This document shows positions 6,327-10,863 of a stretch of 10,863 nt of DNA, one piece after another (position 1 is the first letter of the stretch; the number at the start of each line of letters is the position of its first letter). This DNA is from Bacteroidales bacterium (lineage in GTDB: Bacteria; Bacteroidota; Bacteroidia; Bacteroidales; WCHB1-69). The position numbers were made by a program, and so were the translations under genes. The notes beneath the pieces were generated by a model. It made no database searches and was not told the DNA's origin. It was given only the letters and a program-made list of their open reading frames with translations. The stretch lies in the NCBI GenBank assembly GCA_031272415.1, contig JAISTU010000171.1:1-10863 (forward strand). Reading direction: 5' to 3'.

Positions 6327-6992
6327 TTATAAATTATCTTCTATTTTTTTAATTACATTATCCATAAAATATTTTCCATGTTTGGAAATATTTGTTTCAA
6401 TTTTTGACACTCCCAATTCAGTACACATACCTCTGAGAAAGGGGTAAATAGTATTTGTCATAATTTCGCCGATAGTATATTTTCTACTCGCATGTAAATT
6501 GAGTAAAACACTCTCATTGTGCCGCGAAACCAGCAAAGCACAAATTATATCTGCATTCAAAAAAGGAAGAAATATTTTTTGCTTTTTACCTTCTTCAATG
6601 CAATCATGCAAGAAATTTCTTAAATGTTCATCCAAAATAGCATCATATTTTTTGAACAAATTGGGATACAATGTTTTAATTTCAGTCATCATTTTTTTCA
6701 ATGCATCTGCTTTGACTGTGGTTTGCATGCGAATGATAATAAACATTTTGTCAATCACATCTTCTTGCTCTGCTGTATGGCAATAATTATCGATTTTGGA
6801 GAGCATAGAATAGACAGCATACATGAGACATTTATCCAATAAGGTATCTTTATTTTCAAATAGTTCATAAAGAGTCCTTTTGGAAATGTTCAAATATTTG
6901 GAAATCTCATCGGTGCTAATTTTCAAGCCTTTGGCACCAAATAATTCCCAACAACGCTCTAAATATACTTTCTGTTTTTCTTCTTTCTCCAT
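6327..6992 (-). CDS. TetR/AcrR-family transcriptional regulator
   Basis: This 221-residue repressor-type protein is the first gene of the efflux operon. Residues 5-55 are a TetR DNA-binding domain: a helix (KQKVYLERCWELFGAKGLK), then the helix-turn-helix STDEISKYLNISKRTLYELFENKDTLL at 26-52, including the family's 'TLY..F..K..L' recognition helix. The rest is helical and variable, as expected of a ligand-binding and dimer domain. Such regulators next to efflux genes usually repress their own operon until a transported compound binds. A 17-bp inverted repeat about 60 bp before the start is a candidate operator. The stop lies 12 bp before the TolC-type gene. With no intervening promoter evident, this protein may also set expression of the inserted restriction-modification genes. 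Confidence 0.9.
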   Translation of the reverse strand: MEKEEKQKVYLERCWELFGAKGLKISTDEISKYLNISKRTLYELFENKDTLLDKCLMYAVYSMLSKIDNYCHTAEQEDVIDKMFIIIRMQTTVKADALKKMMTEIKTLYPNLFKKYDAILDEHLRNFLHDCIEEGKKQKIFLPFLNADIICALLVSRHNESVLLNLHASRKYTIGEIMTNTIYPFLRGMCTELGVSKIETNISKHGKYFMDNVIKKIEDNL

Positions 6993-7050
6993 AAATGACT
7001 GTCTTTCAATCTAATACATTTTTATATATCTATTTTCTTACAAAACTTTA

Positions 7051-7067
7051 AAAACTAAAATAGTTTT
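7051..7067. promoter_or_regulatory. Candidate operator: inverted repeat upstream of the tetR-type gene
   Basis: The sequence AAAACTA-AAA-TAGTTTT is a perfect 7+7 inverted repeat with a 3-base spacer, 59 to 75 bases before the regulator's ATG on its coding strand. Just downstream of it on that strand is AAGTTTTG (7048-7041), one base off a TAnnTTTG -7 box, so a repressor bound here could block a promoter. The arms are AT-rich in an AT-rich genome, so chance occurrence is likely enough to keep confidence low. Confidence 0.35.
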
Positions 7068-7100
7068 ATCAGTCTTAATACAAAAATTGTGCCAGAAATT

Positions 7101-7121
7101 GAGTTGAAAGTTGAGAGTTAT
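7101..7121 (+). repeat. Decayed 7-bp repeat trace
   Basis: GAGTTGA, AAGTTGA and GAGTTAT follow each other in a 7-base register between the regulator and nth. The unit resembles the GAGTGTA/GAGTGGA units near the symporter and adaptor ends, suggesting the same repeat family at a second place in the window. The remainder of the 154-bp gap (6993-7146) holds only the candidate operator. Confidence 0.5.
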
Positions 7122-7146
7122 TTTTTTTGTGGGAAAATTGCCCTTC

Positions 7147-7797
7147 TTATTCTTTTAATTCTTCTTCATTATAATATTTACAGACTGTTTTTATGCCGCA
7201 GATATTGCATTTGGGCTTGCGGGCAAGGCATACGTACCGACCATGCAAAATTAACCAATGATGTGCAATGGGGATTAAAGTTGTAGGAATATTGGCAACC
7301 AATTGTTTTTCGGTTTCCAATGGTGTTTTTGCATTGATAACCAATCCAATACGTGCCGATACACGAAATACGTGCGTATCCACTGCCATAGTAGGTTTTG
7401 AAAAAATGACAGAGGCAATTACATTAGCAGTTTTTCGCCCAACACCGGGTAATTTTTGCAAATCTTCCACATTATCAGGCACTTTTCCCTTAAATTGCTC
7501 TATCAAAACCGTCGCCATACCTTTGAGATGTTTGGCTTTATTGTTGGGGTAAGAAATACTTTTTATAATTTCAAAAATTTGTTCAACAGTGGCATCTTTG
7601 AGTTCTTGCGGAGTAGGAAATGTCTTGAAAAACAGCGGAGTAGTCATATTTACACGCTTATCCGTACATTGTGCCGAAAGTATGACCGCCACCAACAATT
7701 GATAAGCATCTTTGTAAACCAATTCGCTGGAAGCAGTCGGATTATTCTTTTGAAAATAATCTATAATATATTGATAGCGCTGCTTTTTAGTTATCAT
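7147..7797 (-). CDS. nth: Endonuclease III (DNA glycosylase/AP lyase)
   Basis: This 216-residue base-excision repair enzyme removes oxidised pyrimidines and cuts at the resulting abasic site in the cytoplasm. The helix-hairpin-helix LPGVGRKTA lies at 116-124, with Lys122 matching the catalytic lysine and Asp140 in VDTH matching the catalytic aspartate. Four cysteines, 190, 197, 200 and 206, in the spacing C-x6-C-x2-C-x5-C bind the [4Fe-4S] cluster. Length and residue spacing match E. coli Nth (about 211 residues). The ATG overlaps the end of the upstream lipoprotein gene by 11 bp, so the two are likely cotranscribed and possibly coupled. The frame is intact and nothing looks unusual. Confidence 0.97.
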   Translation of the reverse strand: MITKKQRYQYIIDYFQKNNPTASSELVYKDAYQLLVAVILSAQCTDKRVNMTTPLFFKTFPTPQELKDATVEQIFEIIKSISYPNNKAKHLKGMATVLIEQFKGKVPDNVEDLQKLPGVGRKTANVIASVIFSKPTMAVDTHVFRVSARIGLVINAKTPLETEKQLVANIPTTLIPIAHHWLILHGRYVCLARKPKCNICGIKTVCKYYNEEELKE

Positions 7798-8479
7798 ATT
7801 TCAACCTATTGTTTAAATCAATTACATATTCGCTTTGGGGGTAGTTTTTTGACAAGTTTTTTGCCAATAATTCCAATAAATAGCGGTCTTTTTGTGCATC
7901 AAACAACGCCCTGCGTCCCAAACGCTGATAAAATGCCAACAAAGATGCCAATTTATCGGGGTGAGTTTCTATTATTTTTTTTAAATATTGTTGATGTTCA
8001 TCAAAGTACATTTGATAGGCTTTATCTATTCTAATTGCCACACTATCAGAATGTTCCGTGTTTTCATTTTGGATAAAAATAGCGGATAATTTTTTCACTT
8101 TTTTGTCAAATTTATCCAATTGACGGCGACTGTCATCCAACAATTGTGTCTCCAAATTCCCTTTTATTGCATACGTTTTGTCAAACGAATGTAAATCGGC
8201 TGACAGTTCTATTTTATCACCTTTTTGTGCAATAAAAGAAAAGAAATCGGTGTCATTTAATTCCAATTTATAAATTGTAATATTCTCATTATCAATATCA
8301 TACGAAAAATAACCATTAAAAATTGCAATCGTATCCAATAAAACTATCTCCTGTGGCAACACTTCTTTGAGCAACACATATTTGGCAGAGCAATTTTCAA
8401 AAGTCCCTTTGATGTTTACTTTGTCTGATTTACAGGCTATTAGCATCAATAAACCTGCAACTAAAAACATTTTTTTCAT
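7787..8479 (-). CDS. DUF4369-type lipoprotein without a thioredoxin domain
   Basis: This 230-residue envelope lipoprotein has the signal MKKMFLVAGLLMLIAC with a textbook lipobox (Leu13-Ile-Ala-Cys16). Residues 20-110 look like a DUF4369 domain, a beta-rich module with the pattern 'V.IKGTFENCSAKYVLLKE...LDTIAI.NGYFSYD' and 'FIAQKGDKIELSADL'. The rest (about 110-230) is helical and charged. In Bacteroidota this module usually begins TlpA/ResA-like thiol-disulfide oxidoreductases of about 350 residues or more. Here the protein ends before any thioredoxin fold and has no CxxC, so it cannot be a redox enzyme by itself. Whether it is a natural short form or a truncated relative is unclear. It follows the tRNA-Ser by 33 bp and overlaps nth by 11 bp. 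Its function is unknown. Confidence 0.75.
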   Translation of the reverse strand: MKKMFLVAGLLMLIACKSDKVNIKGTFENCSAKYVLLKEVLPQEIVLLDTIAIFNGYFSYDIDNENITIYKLELNDTDFFSFIAQKGDKIELSADLHSFDKTYAIKGNLETQLLDDSRRQLDKFDKKVKKLSAIFIQNENTEHSDSVAIRIDKAYQMYFDEHQQYLKKIIETHPDKLASLLAFYQRLGRRALFDAQKDRYLLELLAKNLSKNYPQSEYVIDLNNRLKYDN

Positions 8480-8512
8480 ATATTTAGTATTGTTTTATTT
8501 TCAATTTTTTTG

Positions 8513-8597
8513 CGGAGAGACAGGGATTCGAACCCTGGGTACCTGACGGTACAACGGTTTTCGAGACCGCCCCGATCGACCACTCCGGCATCTCTCC
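8513..8597 (-). tRNA. tRNA-Ser (anticodon CGA)
   Basis: An 85-base class II tRNA. The acceptor GGAGAGA pairs with TCTCTCC. The anticodon stem GCGGT/ACCGT carries the loop CTCGAAA, giving anticodon CGA for UCG codons. A long variable arm GTACC-GTCA-GGTAC and the T arm CAGGG-TTCGAAT-CCCTG are visible. The discriminator is G, as in bacterial tRNA-Ser. The next genomic bases are CAA, so the CCA tail is not fully encoded and must be added by nucleotidyltransferase. The long variable arm and G73 are the seryl-tRNA synthetase identity elements. It lies between glycyl-tRNA synthetase and the lipoprotein gene on the same strand. Confidence 0.97.
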
Positions 8598-8655
8598 TGC
8601 TGTTCATGCGAACTTTTTTTTTAAACAATTATCTAAAGTCATGAATACTATTTTA

Positions 8656-8663
8656 CAAAGATA
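8656..8663 (-). promoter_or_regulatory. Candidate -7 box (TATCTTTG) for the tRNA-Ser unit
   Basis: TATCTTTG on the minus strand matches the Bacteroidota -7 consensus TAnnTTTG exactly and lies about 60 bases before the tRNA 5' end. A clear TTTG -33 box about 19-21 bases upstream is not present; that segment is T-rich (TTTTTAATTTT), and a TTG occurs only 11 bases upstream. It is the only good -7 box I found before any minus-strand gene here and may drive the tRNA together with the lipoprotein and nth. Confidence 0.5.
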
Positions 8664-8704
8664 CACTTTTTTTTCAATTAAAATTAAAAACGTTTTTGTG
8701 TCCT

Positions 8705-10222
8705 CTATTTTTTTACCAAATCTTTGATAATTTCCACAACTTTTTCACTATCAATGCGGTCTTGTTGCATTGTGTCTCGATAGCGAATGGTAACAGTATT
8801 GTCGTTAAGTGTTTGATTATCAACTGTTATGCAAAATGGAGTTCCTATTGCATCCTGTCTTCTGTAACGTCTTCCGATGGCATCTTTTTCATCATATTGG
8901 CAATTAAAATCATCCACCAAAGTTGCCAAAATTTCCCTTGCTTTTTCAGGCATTCCATCTTTTTTTACCAACGGCAAAACCGCTGCTTTATAAGGACACA
9001 GTCGTGGCGGTATGTTCATAACGACCCGCTCGCTGCCGTCTTCCAATTTCTCCTCCGTATATGCGTGGCTCAAAATTGCCAAAAAAGTACGGTCTAAACC
9101 AATCGAAGTCTCTACAACATAAGGGACATAACTCTCATTTAGTTCTGTATCAAAGTATTGCAATTTTTTCCCTGAATATTGTTGATGTGCTTTGAGGTCA
9201 AAATCGGTACGAGAGTGTATGCCTTCAAGTTCTTTGAAACCAAATGGAAATTCAAACTCAATATCGGTGGCTGCATTGGCATAGTGCGCCAATTTTTCGT
9301 GGTCATGAAAACGGTATTTATTTTCAGGTATTCCCAGCGAAAGATGCCATTGAGTACGCTCCTTTTTCCAATATTCAAACCATTTTAATTCTTCTCCCGG
9401 ACGGACAAAAAATTGCATTTCCATCTGCTCAAATTCACGCATTCGGAATATAAATTGACGTGCAACTATCTCATTTCTAAATGCTTTTCCAATTTGAGCA
9501 ATGCCAAATGGTATTTTCATTCGACCTGTTTTTTGAACATTTAAAAAATTGACAAAAATTCCCTGTGCTGTTTCGGGACGCAAATAAACAACGTCCGTAT
9601 TATCGGCAGCAGAACCCATTTGAGTAGCAAACATAAGGTTAAATTGTCGCACTTCTGTCCAATTGCGACTGCCCGAAACAGGACACGCAATTTCTAACTC
9701 CTCAATTAAGGCTTTTATATCTTCTAAATCATTGTCTGTGAGCGATTTATTTAACCTTTCAGAAATAGTTTGCATTTTTTTTGTATATTCCAAAACGCGT
9801 GCATTGGTTTGTATAAACATCTGTTTATCAAAGTTTTCAAACCTTTTTGCTGCTTTTTCAACTTCTTTTTGAATTTTATCTTCAATTTTTTGCAGATAAT
9901 CTTCCACTAAAACGTCAGCACGGTAACGCTTTTTGGAATCTTTGTTGTCAATCATAGGGTCATTAAATGCGTCTACATGACCCGAAGCCTTCCAAATCGT
10001 GGGGTGCATAAATATCGCAGTATCAATGCCTACAATGTTTTCATGCAGTTGCACCATAGACTTCCACCAATATTGTTTGATGTTATTTTTGAGTTCAACA
10101 CCCAATTGTCCGTAATCATAAACGGCACTTAATCCGTCATAAATTTCACTCGAAGGAAAAATAAATCCGTACTCCTTCGCATGCGAGATAATCTTCTTAA
10201 ATAATTCTTCGTTATTTGCCAT
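8705..10222 (-). CDS. glyQS: Glycyl-tRNA synthetase (dimeric, single-chain type)
   Basis: This 505-residue class II synthetase charges tRNA-Gly with glycine in the cytoplasm. The N-terminus (SSEIYDGLSAVYDYGQLGVELKNN) is the usual start of the dimeric alpha2 enzyme, in contrast to the two-subunit GlyQ/GlyS form of E. coli. GHVDAFNDPM at 81-90 marks the motif 1 region. RPETAQGIF at 215-223 is the glycine-site motif, FRNE at 248-251 belongs to motif 2, and GLDRTFLAIL at 375-384 to motif 3. The anticodon-binding domain spans about 405-505. The insertion at about 95-180 is the short Zn-free version. Length is as expected for Bacteroidota. It lies 36 bp after mntP on the same strand. Chromosomal and ordinary. 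Confidence 0.97.
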   Translation of the reverse strand: MANNEELFKKIISHAKEYGFIFPSSEIYDGLSAVYDYGQLGVELKNNIKQYWWKSMVQLHENIVGIDTAIFMHPTIWKASGHVDAFNDPMIDNKDSKKRYRADVLVEDYLQKIEDKIQKEVEKAAKRFENFDKQMFIQTNARVLEYTKKMQTISERLNKSLTDNDLEDIKALIEELEIACPVSGSRNWTEVRQFNLMFATQMGSAADNTDVVYLRPETAQGIFVNFLNVQKTGRMKIPFGIAQIGKAFRNEIVARQFIFRMREFEQMEMQFFVRPGEELKWFEYWKKERTQWHLSLGIPENKYRFHDHEKLAHYANAATDIEFEFPFGFKELEGIHSRTDFDLKAHQQYSGKKLQYFDTELNESYVPYVVETSIGLDRTFLAILSHAYTEEKLEDGSERVVMNIPPRLCPYKAAVLPLVKKDGMPEKAREILATLVDDFNCQYDEKDAIGRRYRRQDAIGTPFCITVDNQTLNDNTVTIRYRDTMQQDRIDSEKVVEIIKDLVKK

Positions 10223-10258
10223 TTTATTTTTTTTTATATTCTCTTGTATATCAATTTT

Positions 10259-10822
10259 TTAACTGAAAAATAAATGTTCGATTAAAATTTTTACTCCAAT
10301 TCCAACCAAAATTATTCCTCCTATTAAATCAAATCTAATTTTTAAATTTTGTTTAAATTTTTGTCCAATCCAAAAGCCGATAATAGAAAACAAAAATGAA
10401 GTTATTCCTATGATAATCAATGCTTTAAGTATGACATCATTTTGTCCGATAAAAATCAATCCTGTTGCCAAAGCGTCTATACTTGTTGCTAATGCCAATA
10501 AAAGCATTGTTTTCAATGTAAGTGATTGATACTGTTTATTTTCTGTTTTTTTCTCAAAACTTTCATAAATCATTTTTCCCCCTATAAAAGCCAAAATTGC
10601 AAATGCTAACCAATGGTCATACGATTGAATTTGTTGTGCAAAATTACTCCCTAACAACCAACTAATTAACGGCATAGCCATTTGAAAAAAACCAAATAAG
10701 CCCGCCATCAATGCTATTTTTTTTAATACAACTTTTTCTTGCATCATTGCACAAGTCGCCGATACAGCCAAGCAATCCATTGAAAGCCCTATTGCTAATA
10801 AAACAAGCGTAAAAAATCCCAT
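10259..10822 (-). CDS. mntP: Manganese efflux pump MntP
   Basis: This 187-residue inner-membrane protein exports Mn(II), protecting the cell from manganese excess. It has the family's six membrane helices and usual length (about 188). The two half-repeats carry the conserved acidic signatures SMDCLAVS at 14-21 (Asp16) and ATSIDALATGL at 112-122 (Asp116), and GGKMIYES at 81-88 matches the loop after helix 3. In the first signature Cys-Leu replaces the more common Ala-Phe, a mild change next to the conserved Asp. The start is the ATG preceded by AAGAAAAT. Only 41 bp upstream lie in the window, too few to see whether a manganese-sensing riboswitch precedes it. Glycyl-tRNA synthetase follows after 36 bp, possibly cotranscribed. 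Confidence 0.95.
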   Translation of the reverse strand: MGFFTLVLLAIGLSMDCLAVSATCAMMQEKVVLKKIALMAGLFGFFQMAMPLISWLLGSNFAQQIQSYDHWLAFAILAFIGGKMIYESFEKKTENKQYQSLTLKTMLLLALATSIDALATGLIFIGQNDVILKALIIIGITSFLFSIIGFWIGQKFKQNLKIRFDLIGGIILVGIGVKILIEHLFFS

Positions 10823-10863
10823 ATTTTCTTAACCTTATCCCTTTTTTTATTTTCCTGTAAAAT

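Noticed and set aside
7456..8034. A 192-codon plus-strand open frame across nth and the lipoprotein gene
   Set aside because: It is antisense to two well-supported genes, one with all catalytic residues, and its composition (I, F, S, R rich) is that of a shadow frame.
8513..8597. tRNA-Ser as an integration attachment site
   Set aside because: No integrase, no partial tRNA copy and no island-like genes lie beside it; both flanks are housekeeping genes.
8686..8697. AAAAACGTTTTT palindrome after glycyl-tRNA synthetase as a terminator
   Set aside because: The stem has only one CG step and no loop, so it would not make a stable hairpin, and short A/T palindromes are frequent in this genome.
10823..10863. 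A manganese riboswitch before mntP
   Set aside because: Only 41 bases are available, T-rich on this strand, with no visible helix pattern; the element would need more sequence than the window gives.

Overview
The window looks like a chromosomal stretch of an AT-rich Bacteroidota (Bacteroidetes) genome. The signs are a single-chain dimeric-type glycyl-tRNA synthetase close to the Bacteroides type, a DUF4369 lipoprotein, an RND adaptor made as a lipoprotein, starts without clear Shine-Dalgarno sequences, and a TAnnTTTG-type -7 box upstream of the tRNA. The standard genetic code is used. No integrase, transposase, CRISPR array or phage gene is visible.

Layout. At 1-128 (+) is the 3' end of a gene that starts outside the window, possibly an Rpn/PD-(D/E)XK transposase-like nuclease. 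At 301-1785 (+) is a sodium:solute symporter. It is convergent with everything that follows. Between it and the next gene lies about 320 bp of stacked repeats: a 7-bp tandem array that supplies the symporter stop codon, a T-rich tandem array of about 22 bp units, a 9-bp-periodic motif, a 20-bp perfect palindrome, and an inverted copy of the 7-bp repeat.

From 2103 to 6992 (-) lies an efflux operon. In transcription order it is a TetR-type regulator, a TolC-type outer-membrane channel, a type II restriction endonuclease, its DNA methyltransferase, and an RND-type periplasmic adaptor. The restriction-modification pair sits between two parts of one export machine, and the inner-membrane pump that normally follows the adaptor is absent. 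The adaptor instead ends at the repeat mosaic.

From 7147 to 8597 (-) a tRNA-Ser(CGA), a small DUF4369 lipoprotein and endonuclease III (nth) form a compact run, with the last two overlapping by 11 bp. From 8705 to 10822 (-) are glycyl-tRNA synthetase and the manganese exporter MntP. These are housekeeping genes.

The points most worth attention are the restriction-modification cassette inside the efflux operon, the missing pump, and the repeat mosaic at the same end of that operon. Together they suggest the locus has been rearranged. I see no clear new defence or signalling system beyond this.
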